Part shown: piece by piece, positions 25,005 to 33,285 of the stretch
How positions within the stretch are numbered: position 1 is the stretch's first letter
How the letters are laid out: every line of letters starts with the position of its first letter
Origin: an uncultured Atopobiaceae bacterium
GTDB lineage: Bacteria > Actinomycetota > Coriobacteriia > Coriobacteriales > Atopobiaceae
Reading direction: 5' to 3'
DNA length: 41,711 nt
Assembly (NCBI GenBank): GCA_944320385.1
Contig: CALUHH010000020.1
Coordinates: 1 to 41,711 of the forward strand
Notes under the pieces: generated by a model
What the model was told of the DNA's origin: nothing
The model's database searches: none
What the model saw: only the letters and a program-made list of their open reading frames with translations
Position numbers and translations under genes: made by a program

Positions 25005-25592
25005 ATGGAGCCCCTGATCTTCTCGCTCGACGAGAGACTCGCCAACCCCGGTGACACCTGGTCGGTGACGGGGCACCTTGACGAGTCCGGCTACGAGCTC
25101 GGCGACCATGAGTTCACCCTGCCCGAGGGCATCGACTACGACGTCGTGCTCACCAACGCGGGCGAGGGCATCCTCGCGACGGGACTTTTGCGCGCCCATG
25201 TGGTGGGCACGTGCGACCGCTGCCTGGAGGACGCCGCTTTTGACATCGCGGGCGAGGTCGACGGCTACTACCTCTTCGAGGAGCCCGAGCAGCTCGGCGA
25301 GGACGAGGACGAGGCGGACTACGAGCTCGTCGCGCCCGACCGCACCATCGACCTCTCGGGCGCGCTCATCGCCGCCCTCGTGATGGAGACCCCCTTCGTC
25401 GTGCTGTGCCGCGAGGACTGCGCGGGGCTCTGCCCGGTCTGCGGCGCCAACCTCAACGAGGAGGACTGCGGCCACGCGGCGCAGCTCGAGGACAGGCGCG
25501 AGCAGGAGCGCCTCGAGGCGTCGCCGTTCGCGGCGCTCGCGGGGCTCGACCTCTCCGGCGCGGCCCACGAGGGCGACAGCGCGACCGAGTGA
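25005..25592 (+). CDS. DUF177 (YceD family) protein
   Basis: A 195-residue YceD/DUF177 protein. Four cysteines in the family pattern are present: CDRCLED in the middle and CREDCAGLCPVCGANLNEEDCGH toward the C-terminus, probably a metal site. The acidic stretch EEPEQLGEDEDEADYELV is also typical. DUF177 genes stand directly before rpmF in a very wide range of bacteria, as here, and have been linked to rRNA or ribosome assembly; the mechanism is not established. It starts 2 bases after the coiled-coil gene's stop, with a weak ribosome site, suggesting coupling. Confidence 0.88.
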   Translation: MEPLIFSLDERLANPGDTWSVTGHLDESGYELGDHEFTLPEGIDYDVVLTNAGEGILATGLLRAHVVGTCDRCLEDAAFDIAGEVDGYYLFEEPEQLGEDEDEADYELVAPDRTIDLSGALIAALVMETPFVVLCREDCAGLCPVCGANLNEEDCGHAAQLEDRREQERLEASPFAALAGLDLSGAAHEGDSATE

Positions 25593-25625
25593 GGCGCGAC
25601 CGAGTGAAGAATTGCTGATGATGCG

Positions 25626-25654
25626 TTCCCTGCGCAGGGGAGTCGTGCTATAGT
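25626..25654 (+). promoter_or_regulatory. Promoter of rpmF with extended -10
   Basis: TTCCCT at 25626-25631, 17-base spacer, and TATAGT at 25649-25654 preceded by TGC. The CGTGCTATAGT block is nearly identical to the rpmB promoter. Confidence 0.7.
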
Positions 25655-25729
25655 GTCTCTTCGCATGACTGAGACACGCCTGCCGCTGCGCGAGCGGAGG
25701 GGCAGAGGTTTTGGACAGGAGAGTCTGAC

Positions 25730-25909
25730 ATGGCAGTACCCAAGCAAAAGAAGGGCCGCAGCGCCACCCACACCCGTCGTTCGGCCAACATGAAGCTTTC
25801 GGCCGCGGCTCGCTCCGTGTGCCCGCAGTGCGGCGCCCCCAAGCTCCCGCACCACGTGTGCCCCAACTGCGGTCACTACAAGGACCGCGAGGTCATCGTT
25901 ACCGAGTAG
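25730..25909 (+). CDS. rpmF: 50S ribosomal protein L32
   Basis: A 59-residue L32 with the family start MAVPKQKKGRSATHTRRS and the zinc ribbon CPQCGAPKLPHHVCPNCGHYKDRE (two CxxC pairs). Length is normal. ATG 25730 lies behind ACAGGAGAG. It has its own promoter and a strong terminator, so it does not run into plsX, its usual partner, which here is 6 kb away. Confidence 0.95.
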   Translation: MAVPKQKKGRSATHTRRSANMKLSAAARSVCPQCGAPKLPHHVCPNCGHYKDREVIVTE

Positions 25910-25929
25910 CGATCTCTCACAGCACGTGC

Positions 25930-25956
25930 AGGCCGGCCCTCGGGTCGGCCTTTTTT
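25930..25956 (+). terminator. Intrinsic terminator after rpmF
   Basis: AGGCCGGCC at 25930-25938 pairs with GGTCGGCCT at 25943-25951, with a four-base loop CTCG, followed by a run of T to 25956. Confidence 0.9.
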
Positions 25957-26048
25957 GTTCCCGCCCGCGACGGCGGTGTCTCCCGGGCGCGTGGAGCGCG
26001 GTCGAGGCGCGCCTCCCCGACGGTCCCCTCGCAGCCGGCGAATGGGGT

Positions 26049-26077
26049 TTGAGTTTGCCCTCCGTTAATGGAAGAAT
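26049..26077 (+). promoter_or_regulatory. Promoter of the membrane LuxR gene
   Basis: TTGAGT at 26049-26054, a 17-base spacer and AAGAAT at 26072-26077. The region is less GC-rich than its surroundings, as is usual for a promoter here. Confidence 0.5.
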
Positions 26078-26115
26078 GACACGCAGGGGGCATCTCGCGT
26101 CGAGGGGGTGGGTGC

Positions 26116-27516
26116 ATGGCTGGGCGACCGGAAGGCGGCGAGTGGCGGGAGCTCACGAGGGTGCAGTGGTTTCAGGCCGTCTGCTTCGCCCTGTGCTTCC
26201 TCGCCTTCATGCTTGCCGAGGCGGCGGTCAACGCCCGCGCCGCGGCGCTTCTCTGCCCCGAGAGCGTCACGGTCGTCTACGCCCTGGGGCTCGTCTGCAC
26301 CGCCCTGGGCTTCCTTTCCTTCCCGCTGCTTCGTCGGCTGGTGAGCGGGGAGCGGGGGAGGAAGTGCGCCGTCATTCTCGCGGGGGCGCTCTGCGTCGCG
26401 TCCGCGACCCTCTTCCTCGCCACGCGACGTGTCGAGGCCTTCCTCCCGGGGGCGGCGCTCTGCCTGCTCACCTGCGGCCACCTGGGCGGCTGCGCCTACT
26501 ACAACCACGCCATGGCCTTTCAGGGCAGCGCCCTCATGGGGAGGGTCACCGGCATGGGGATGGCCCTGGCCGTGCTGCTGCAGTTTCTGGTCCAGAGCGC
26601 CATTCCCCTGGACGCCATCTTCCTCGTCAGCGTGGTCGCGAGCATCCTTCTCGTGGCGATTCTGGTGTCCCGGGCGCCTCGCGACTGGGTGCTCGACGAC
26701 CCTTTGCCCTACTCCGCGGCGCATGGGGAGCTGAGGGGCACCTCCCGCATCCTGCTTCTCTCCGTGGCGCTCATGAGCCTCGTGTCCGGCCTCATCGACG
26801 GCGTGATCACCTCCTTCGACAGCGTGGGTGCCTTCGACGCCTACCAGGGGGTGCGGCTGTTTTACGCCCTGGGCCTCGCCGCGGCGGGCTGGGCGGCGGA
26901 CCTGCGGGGCAGGCGCCTATTGCCGCTGGCCACAGTCTGTTTCATCCTCCTGTCGTCGGTCTCCACGGCGCTTCTTTCCACGCCCGCGGGGTACTTCGCC
27001 GGCGTGGCCCTCATGTACGTGTACAGCGGCTTCTACGTGATCTTTCTGACGGTCCTGTTCTGCGACTTCGCCCCAAGGACCTCCCGCCCGGAGCTCTGGG
27101 CGGGGCTGGGGCGCGTGGTGCGCAGCCTTGCCGTGGCCGCCGTGGTGCCGCCTGTGCCCTGGCTCTACGACGCCTGGGGCAGCACCGTGCTGACGGTGAC
27201 GAGCTGCCTGTTGTCCGTGGCGGTGCTGCTCGTGCTGCTGCCCTGGATCATCCGCGGGGGCCGGGAGGAGCAGACCCTCTCGCCGGAGCAGGCACTCGAG
27301 GGGTATTGTCTGAGCTGTGGCCTGACGCCACGTGAGTCCGAGGTGCTCCAGAAGCTGCTGGAGAGCGAGGACAGCCTGCAGGCAATCTCCTCCGACCTCG
27401 CCATCTCGCTGAGGATGGTGCAACGCTACGTCACCTCGATTTACGAGAAGACGGGGGCGAAGTCGCGTATGGGGCTGCACCAGCGCTATACCCAGCACAT
27501 GCTCGACAACCGCTGA
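26116..27516 (+). CDS. LuxR-type regulator with a 12-helix membrane domain
   Basis: A 466-residue protein. Residues about 17-385 form roughly twelve hydrophobic helices arranged like an MFS transporter, for example WFQAVCFALCFLAFMLAEAA and ILLLSVALMSLVSGLI. Residues about 398-460 are a LuxR/GerE helix-turn-helix: LTPRESEVLQKLLESEDSLQ, then ISSDLAISLRMVQRYVTSIYEKTG. This membrane-sensor plus DNA-binding fusion is abundant in Coriobacteriia; ligand sensing by the membrane part is a hypothesis. In place of the usual VKxH the recognition helix has MVQRYV. ATG 26116 follows GAGGGGGTGGG. It is separated by a terminator from the surface-protein genes, which it could regulate. Confidence 0.85.
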   Translation: MAGRPEGGEWRELTRVQWFQAVCFALCFLAFMLAEAAVNARAAALLCPESVTVVYALGLVCTALGFLSFPLLRRLVSGERGRKCAVILAGALCVASATLFLATRRVEAFLPGAALCLLTCGHLGGCAYYNHAMAFQGSALMGRVTGMGMALAVLLQFLVQSAIPLDAIFLVSVVASILLVAILVSRAPRDWVLDDPLPYSAAHGELRGTSRILLLSVALMSLVSGLIDGVITSFDSVGAFDAYQGVRLFYALGLAAAGWAADLRGRRLLPLATVCFILLSSVSTALLSTPAGYFAGVALMYVYSGFYVIFLTVLFCDFAPRTSRPELWAGLGRVVRSLAVAAVVPPVPWLYDAWGSTVLTVTSCLLSVAVLLVLLPWIIRGGREEQTLSPEQALEGYCLSCGLTPRESEVLQKLLESEDSLQAISSDLAISLRMVQRYVTSIYEKTGAKSRMGLHQRYTQHMLDNR

Positions 27517-27547
27517 GCGGCTCGGCAACAACCACATCTTCGCAGGT

Positions 27548-27590
27548 AGACCGGGGGGTTCGCAAAGACGAACCCCCGGTCTCCCGTTTT
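27548..27590 (+). terminator. Intrinsic terminator after the LuxR gene
   Basis: AGACCGGGGGGTTCG (27548-27562) pairs with CGAACCCCCGGTCT (27569-27582) apart from one bulged G, followed by CCCGTTTT. Confidence 0.75.
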
Positions 27591-27675
27591 GGCGGCTCCA
27601 CGGCCTGCACAGCCCGGCCCCCGACGGCCACAATGGCGCCAACGTGTGAGGCGGGTGCGTGAGATAGGAGGGGCC

Positions 27676-28014
27676 ATGGGCGAGCGGGGCGAGAGCCGCC
27701 TGCTGCCCTACGACCGGCAGCTGGTCGGGCTCGCCGTGTGCGACGTGCTGGAGCAGGAGGGCTGCCTGGACTTCGTACGGGACGGGCCCGGCGGAGCGGT
27801 CCTGGCCGACGTCACGGTCTACAGAAACCCGGGGCGGTTCTCCATAGACGTCCGGGACGGCGCGGCGGGGACGGAGCTCACCGTGCGCGTCATCGAGCCG
27901 AGGCCGGGGCTGTCTGCGGAGGGGCGCCGGCGGGCCGAGAGCTACCTGGCCGACCGGGTGGCACAGCTGATGGAAAACGAGCTGCGGCTGGAGCCGCAGG
28001 CCCAGCCCTGCTGA
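27676..28014 (+). CDS. Small protein of unknown function next to the surface protein
   Basis: A 112-residue soluble protein I do not recognise. It has no signal peptide or membrane helix. Its first helix (YDRQLVGLAVCDVLEQEGCL) leads to an alternating beta-type stretch (GAVLADVTVYRNPGRFSIDV, then TELTVRVIEPR), and a C-terminal helix (AEGRRRAESYLADRVAQLME) ends in a Cys. The ATG at 27676 has GGAGGGG a few bases upstream; earlier in-frame starts would overlap the terminator. It is 33 bases ahead of the large surface protein and probably in its operon, so it may assist its folding, export or control. Confidence 0.65.
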   Translation: MGERGESRLLPYDRQLVGLAVCDVLEQEGCLDFVRDGPGGAVLADVTVYRNPGRFSIDVRDGAAGTELTVRVIEPRPGLSAEGRRRAESYLADRVAQLMENELRLEPQAQPC

Positions 28015-28047
28015 GGGCGGGGCGTGTCATCGAAGGAGGGATCGAAC

Positions 28048-31000
28048 GTGAGAAGAAACACGAGACGACTGCCGGCCCTGCTGCTGGTGATACTGCTCTT
28101 CCTGGGGATGCTGCCGGCGACGGCGTGGGCAGCAAACTTCCCCAGCAAGTTCTACGCCCACCTTATGAACAACTCCGGCATGGGCACCGTGAGCAGTTCT
28201 TTGACTTATACAAGCAAGAATACGGAGGCACAGCAGGTCCACGGCATGGAATACGCCGGGGGCGTGGTCTTTACCGTGGTGGGCAAAAAGACTGATGACG
28301 GCTGGCGGGAGCTGCGGATGTATAACAGCAACCTGACCAACTACCGCACCATCGGAACGGTCAACCAAGCGGGCGGTGGTTACTGGATCGTGGACACCGC
28401 CATGGACCTCTCCGGCGCTGAACCGACGCTGTACGGGACGTACAACAGCGCGGTCGAATTGCCAGATGGTAGTTTGATGGCCTTTACCTCCATCTGCTCG
28501 ATTAACCTGACGAACGGGAGCACTTCGAACTGGCTGACGGTCAAGGGCGACCTTCCCAGCACGGACATCATCTACGCCATCGCCTTTGACAAGAACGGCA
28601 CCCTGTACGCCATCGGCGCCGACGCGGGGGCCGCTGGCGGCGCGGCGTCGCTCTATACCATTGATTTAAAGAACGCTTCTGGCAGCCAAGTATCCGCCAA
28701 ACTGGTCGATTTCATTAAGACCAGTTCCGGCAAAGCCATCTCCACTAACTACTGCCAGGACCTGGCTTTCGACCACGCCACCGGCACCCTCTACTGGGCG
28801 GAGAACGATGATAATGTCCTCTATACCCTGGATGCCACCACCGCCGTGGCCACACGGGTGGGGCAGGTGAAATACAGTAAAGAAGCCTACCCCATCCAAT
28901 CCTTCTGCATCCCCTACGACGACACCACCTTCGGACAGAACAAAGACCAGTACATGATCAGCGTGGTCTGCGAGGGCGCGGGGACGGTCACCAGCGGCGA
29001 TGAAAACAAGCCCTTCTACATGGTGAACGAAGGCGAGGACATCACGCTGGACATCGCGCCCAATATAATCACGGGCGACGATCTGAAGAGCGTGACAGTG
29101 GACGGCAAGAGCATTTCCACTGCTGATCTGGTGAAAAATGGATACTCTTTCTCCAATGTCAGTGAGAACCATGTGATCGAGGTCACCTTCAAAAAGGAAA
29201 TCCCCGCCACGCAAAAAACCGTGTATTGGCTCCACTACCAGGGCGAGCCCGCCAAATTCTACACCGTAGACAACGTCTACAAGTTCTACGACCTGCCCTA
29301 CCTGGACCAGGAGGTGCCGCGGGAGGGCTACGTCCAGACGCTGCTGGACGAAGACAATCAGCCCATCGACAATGATGAGATCATCCTCCCCGGCAATTAC
29401 GACGTGCGCGTCACCCACGCCGGCAACGCGGACTATGCCGCCCTGGATGTGACGTATGAGGACGCGCTGCAGCTGGGAAAATGCCCCGGCACGCCCGGCC
29501 GCCCGGTGGTCTACGGCAAGGTGGGCTGCACCCAGGGCGACCTGACCACCACCTCCGCCCTCCAGGACTATTACGGTTCGGACGGCAACCTCATCGATGC
29601 GGCCCATGACGAGATCCCGGTGACCCTGGAGTGGCTGAATCCGGAAACCACCTATAACGAAGCAGGCAACATCTACGCCAGCGCCACTATCCATGCGGCG
29701 GATGAACTGGATCAGCGCCTTCTGGACTGCTACAACCTGGACGGCACCACCTCGCTCACACCGGGCTGCCTGATCAGCTCCCGCAGCACCCAGGTGGTGG
29801 TGCTCCCGGCGGATCAGGCCAGCCTTATCAAGGTGCAGACCAGCGATGCCTCCGGCGGCGCCGTGTCCGGCAAGGGCGTGTACAAAAACGGCGAAACCGT
29901 CACCGTCACCGCGGCGGTGAACGAAAACGCGGGCTATGAATTCAAGGGCTGGCAGGAGAATGGGCAGACCGTCAGCACCAACGCGACCTACACCTTTGAA
30001 GCCAGCGGCGACCGCACCCTGACCGCCGTGTTTGAAACCAACCCGGACTACCGGGTCACCCTGCAGACCGACCCGGCAGACGCGGGCACCGTCACCGGCG
30101 GCGGCAGCTATGAGGATGGCAGCCACGAAGCCACCGTGGAGGCCACCGCCAAGCCGGGCTACTATTTCATCGGCTGGTACAAGGACGGCCAGACGGAGGC
30201 AGTCAGTACCGATGCCGAGTATACCTTCACCGTTGAAGAGGACGGCGCCGCCCTCACCGCCAAATTCGGCGTGGATTATCTGGCCCGGGCGGAGCTGGCC
30301 AAGGAGAACCTGGCAAGCGCTCTGGGCAAGGATACGTTTGAATGGCAGACCCTGGAGGCGGCCGTGGACGCCTACGAAGCGGCGAAGGACTTTGTGAATG
30401 ACGACGAGCTGCCGAGCAGCATCGAAGACGCCAAGACCCGCTTCAAAGCCCTGACCACCTATTACAACAGCGTCAAGGCGCTCGACCTGTCCGATCAGGG
30501 CATCGACAATGAGGACCTGACGGAGCTGTACCTCTTCACCGGCGTCACCGACCTGAACCTCAGCGGCAACACGGGCATCACCGACCTGACTGCGCTGAAG
30601 GATCTGAATGCGCTGACTACCTTGGACATCTCCGGCACCGGCGTGACCGAGCTGGACAGCCTGGTAACCGAGAGCAAGCCTTCCTTCCCCGGATGCCAGA
30701 ACCTGACGGCCCAAAAGCTGTCCCTCAACTCCATCTCTGCCCTCGCGCAGCTCGTTGACGCGGATGTCTTCGTAGTCAACAACGTCACGAAGTGGGACTT
30801 CACCGGCAGCACCCTCCCCGACACGGAGAGCAGCAAGGCCGACGTGAAGGCCATCCAGGACGAGCTGGGCGGCAAGTTCATCCCGCCCACCATCCGGACC
30901 GCGCCTGATCCCACCCCGGTCCCGACGCCCACCGAGTACGGCGTGGCCGTGGCCGACTGCGCGCACGGCAGGCTCTCCGCCGAGCCCGCGAAGGCGGCCG

Positions 31001-31755
31001 AGGGCGCGACGGTCACCGTCGCCGCCACACCCGACGAGGGCTTCGAGGTGCGCGCCGTCAGCGTCGCGGACGCCGGCGGCAAGGCCGTCGAGGTGTCGCG
31101 CAACGACGACGGCACCTGGACCTTCGAGATGCCCGCCGGCGACGTGACCGTGACCGCGACCTTCGGCTGTGACGGCGGGGCGGCGTGCCCGAGCCACGGC
31201 CTCTCCGACGTCGACCAGTCCCAGTGGTACCACGACGCCGTGGACTGGGCCGTCTCGCGCGGGGTCATGACCGGCTACGCGGGCACGGGCCTCTTCGGCC
31301 CCGACGACGAGCTCAGCCGCGCCCAGATGGCGCAGATCCTCTGGAACGTCGAGGGCAGGCCCGTCGTCGACCACCCCGTCGACTTCGGTGACGTGCGCGA
31401 GGGCGACTGGCACTACCGGGCCGTCGCCTGGGCCGCCTCCGAGGGCGTCTTCGGGGGCTACGCAGACGGCTCCGGGCTCTTCGGGCCCGATGACGCGCTC
31501 ACCCGCGAGCAGGCCGCCGCGGTGCTCATGCGCTGGGCCGAGGCGAGGGGCGACGACGTCTCCGCCCGCGCCGACCTCGCGTCCTACCCCGACGCCGGCG
31601 ACGTGTCCGACTGGGCCGCCGAGAGCATGTCCTGGGCCGTTGCGGCCGACGTGCTGCGCGGTGCAGAGCGGGCGGACGGCACGCTGCTGCTCGATCCGCA
31701 AGGCACGGCGAACCGCGCCCAGACCGCGACGCTCATGATGCGGCTGATCGGGTAG
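28048..31755 (+). CDS. Large S-layer-homology surface protein, chimeric
   Basis: A 1235-residue secreted protein. A signal peptide (RRLPALLLVILLFLGMLPATAWA) ends near residue 30. Residues about 40-330 look like a beta-propeller (repeated YAIAFDKNGTLYAIG, LAFDHATGTLYWAENDD). Then come Flg_new/InlB-like repeats (NENAGYEFKGWQENG, AKPGYYFIGWYKDG), a FIVAR-like helical stretch, a short leucine-rich repeat (LDLSDQGIDN, VTDLNLSGNTGITDLTALK), a Pro/Thr linker (PDPTPVPTPTE, about 951), another InlB-like repeat, and three SLH domains (about 1050-1235) for cell-wall anchoring. Up to the linker Glu and Lys codons GAA and AAA are common, unlike neighbouring genes; after it usage returns to the local style. 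I chose GTG 28048, 7 bases after AAGGAGGG. Confidence 0.88.
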   Translation: MRRNTRRLPALLLVILLFLGMLPATAWAANFPSKFYAHLMNNSGMGTVSSSLTYTSKNTEAQQVHGMEYAGGVVFTVVGKKTDDGWRELRMYNSNLTNYRTIGTVNQAGGGYWIVDTAMDLSGAEPTLYGTYNSAVELPDGSLMAFTSICSINLTNGSTSNWLTVKGDLPSTDIIYAIAFDKNGTLYAIGADAGAAGGAASLYTIDLKNASGSQVSAKLVDFIKTSSGKAISTNYCQDLAFDHATGTLYWAENDDNVLYTLDATTAVATRVGQVKYSKEAYPIQSFCIPYDDTTFGQNKDQYMISVVCEGAGTVTSGDENKPFYMVNEGEDITLDIAPNIITGDDLKSVTVDGKSISTADLVKNGYSFSNVSENHVIEVTFKKEIPATQKTVYWLHYQGEPAKFYTVDNVYKFYDLPYLDQEVPREGYVQTLLDEDNQPIDNDEIILPGNYDVRVTHAGNADYAALDVTYEDALQLGKCPGTPGRPVVYGKVGCTQGDLTTTSALQDYYGSDGNLIDAAHDEIPVTLEWLNPETTYNEAGNIYASATIHAADELDQRLLDCYNLDGTTSLTPGCLISSRSTQVVVLPADQASLIKVQTSDASGGAVSGKGVYKNGETVTVTAAVNENAGYEFKGWQENGQTVSTNATYTFEASGDRTLTAVFETNPDYRVTLQTDPADAGTVTGGGSYEDGSHEATVEATAKPGYYFIGWYKDGQTEAVSTDAEYTFTVEEDGAALTAKFGVDYLARAELAKENLASALGKDTFEWQTLEAAVDAYEAAKDFVNDDELPSSIEDAKTRFKALTTYYNSVKALDLSDQGIDNEDLTELYLFTGVTDLNLSGNTGITDLTALKDLNALTTLDISGTGVTELDSLVTESKPSFPGCQNLTAQKLSLNSISALAQLVDADVFVVNNVTKWDFTGSTLPDTESSKADVKAIQDELGGKFIPPTIRTAPDPTPVPTPTEYGVAVADCAHGRLSAEPAKAAEGATVTVAATPDEGFEVRAVSVADAGGKAVEVSRNDDGTWTFEMPAGDVTVTATFGCDGGAACPSHGLSDVDQSQWYHDAVDWAVSRGVMTGYAGTGLFGPDDELSRAQMAQILWNVEGRPVVDHPVDFGDVREGDWHYRAVAWAASEGVFGGYADGSGLFGPDDALTREQAAAVLMRWAEARGDDVSARADLASYPDAGDVSDWAAESMSWAVAADVLRGAERADGTLLLDPQGTANRAQTATLMMRLIG

Positions 31756-31831
31756 CGGGCGCGCGCCGCGGGGCGTGACGCGGGCACCCGTTGCCCGGTC
31801 CCCTCGCAGCACCCCCCCGAGCGACCGAGAC

Positions 31832-31861
31832 GGGCGGGGAGGGCAGGGCCCCTCCCCGCCC
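31832..31861 (+). terminator. GC-rich stem-loop after the surface protein
   Basis: GGGCGGGGAGGG pairs perfectly with CCCTCCCCGCCC around a six-base loop. No T-run follows, so it may stabilise the message end or be a weak terminator. Confidence 0.55.
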
Positions 31862-31970
31862 GCATGCGTGGAGGGACCGCGCCCCTCCGTCGTGGCGTGC
31901 CTCCGCGCCCCCGTTGCGGCATAATAGCTAGGATGGCTCTACGGGCCGGGCGGCCCAGCTAGGAGGAACA

Positions 31971-32960
31971 ATGACCACCATCTGCGTAGACGTCATGGGG
32001 GCGGACAAGGAGCCCGCCGTCCTTCTCGAGGGCGTCGCCGCGGCGCTCGCGGACGACCCCGAGCTCGAGGTGCTCGTCGCCGGCGCCGCCGACGTCGTCG
32101 AGCCGTTCGCCGCCTCCCACGAGCGCGCCCGCGCCCTCGTGACCACCGAGGTCATCGCCATGGACGAGCACCCCGCCCAGGCCGTGCGCAAGAAGAAGGA
32201 CGCGAGCATCGTGCGCGCCGCCGCCGCGGTCCATGCGGGCGAGGCCGACGGCCTGTTCTCCGCTGGCTCCACGGGCGCCGTCCTCACCGCCGCCACCTTT
32301 GGCGTGGGGCGCATCAAGGGCGTCAAGCGCCCGGCGCTCTCCCTGCCGTTCCCGGGCATCTCCGGCAAGAAGACCGTCTTCCTCGACATGGGCGCCAACG
32401 CTGACGTCAAGCCCGACGTCATCGTGCAGTTCGCGCACATGGGCCGCGCCTACGCCCGCGCGATCCTGGGCGTGGACGACCCGCGCGTGGGCCTGCTCTG
32501 CAACGGCTCCGAGGACACCAAGGGCTCCGAGATGGCGCTCGCCTACCACGAGGCGCTCGCGGCCGGCGACTGTGGCTTCGCGGGCAACGCCGAGGGCACC
32601 GACCTGCTGGCCGGTACCTTCGACGTCATCGTGGCCGACGGCTTCACCGGAAACGTGGCGCTCAAGTCCATCGAGGGCACCGGCAAGTTCGTGATCAAGC
32701 GCCTCAAGGCCGCGATGGAGGCGTCGCTTGCCAACAAGATCGGCATGGCGCTGCTCGCGGGGTCGCTCAAGTCCCTCGCCGCGGAGATGTCGGGCGACGA
32801 GTACGGCGGCGCGATCCTGCTGGGCCTGCGCGCCCCGGTCGTGAAGGGCCACGGCGCCACGAGCGCCCAGGCCGTCCGCAAGGGCACGCTCGCCGCCGCC
32901 GCGGCCGCCCGCGCAGGCCTCACGGAGAAGATCGCCGCGGCCTGCGAGATCGCCGGCTAG
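31971..32960 (+). CDS. plsX: Phosphate acyltransferase PlsX
   Basis: A 329-residue PlsX that makes acyl-phosphate from acyl-ACP for phospholipid synthesis. It begins MTTICVDVMGADKEP, with the family GADxxP motif; ADGLFSAGSTGAVLTAA, FLDMGANADVKP and VADGFTGNVALKSIEGT are the expected conserved blocks. ATG 31971 follows AGGAGGAA. A likely -10 (CATAAT, 31920) lies upstream. It normally sits directly behind rpmF and ahead of fab genes; here acpP follows but rpmF has been separated by about 6 kb. Confidence 0.95.
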   Translation: MTTICVDVMGADKEPAVLLEGVAAALADDPELEVLVAGAADVVEPFAASHERARALVTTEVIAMDEHPAQAVRKKKDASIVRAAAAVHAGEADGLFSAGSTGAVLTAATFGVGRIKGVKRPALSLPFPGISGKKTVFLDMGANADVKPDVIVQFAHMGRAYARAILGVDDPRVGLLCNGSEDTKGSEMALAYHEALAAGDCGFAGNAEGTDLLAGTFDVIVADGFTGNVALKSIEGTGKFVIKRLKAAMEASLANKIGMALLAGSLKSLAAEMSGDEYGGAILLGLRAPVVKGHGATSAQAVRKGTLAAAAAARAGLTEKIAAACEIAG

Positions 32961-32968
32961 CACGGAAT

Positions 32969-32998
32969 GTGACGCCCCCGCCCCCCGCGGGGTAGAAT
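32969..32998 (+). promoter_or_regulatory. Promoter of acpP
   Basis: GTGACG at 32969-32974, 18-base spacer and TAGAAT at 32993-32998. The leader begins with a small hairpin AGGGC-GAGAA-GCCCT, presenting the GAGAA motif in its loop. Confidence 0.5.
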
Positions 32999-33030
32999 AG
33001 GGCGAGAAGCCCTGGACGCAAGGAGGAACC

Positions 33031-33270
33031 ATGGACCGCGACGCAATTCTCGCCAAGGTCATCGAGGTCGTCGACGACACGCTGTCGCTGGGCGACGACG
33101 TCACCCTGAGCGAGGCCACCAACCTCAAGGAGCTCGGCGCCGACTCGTTCGACCTGCTCGAGCTCGTGACCGCCCTCGAGGACGAGTTCTCCATGACCTT
33201 CCCCGACGAGGCCGTGGGCACCATCGCCACGGTCGGCGAGGTCGTCGACGCCATCGCCGGCGCGCAGTAG
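33031..33270 (+). CDS. acpP: Acyl carrier protein
   Basis: A 79-residue acidic ACP. The phosphopantetheine attachment Ser lies in LGADSFDLLELVTALEDEF (about residue 38); the common form is DSLD, here DSFD. ACP carries growing fatty acids and also supplies acyl groups to PlsX, its upstream neighbour. CoaD, in the same window, belongs to the pathway that makes its prosthetic group. ATG 33031 follows AAGGAGGA. Confidence 0.95.
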   Translation: MDRDAILAKVIEVVDDTLSLGDDVTLSEATNLKELGADSFDLLELVTALEDEFSMTFPDEAVGTIATVGEVVDAIAGAQ

Positions 33271-33285
33271 CAGGGGGCCTGTTTC

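Noticed and set aside
25926..27335. 469-residue + strand frame overlapping the LuxR gene
   Set aside because: Arg/Gly/Pro-rich out-of-frame shadow; the overlapping frame has twelve helices and a helix-turn-helix.
28666..31812. 1048-residue minus-strand open frame opposite the surface protein
   Set aside because: Shadow of the GC-rich coding strand: low-complexity Gly/Val/Asp composition, no domain, no ribosome site; the + strand reading has a signal peptide and SLH domains.
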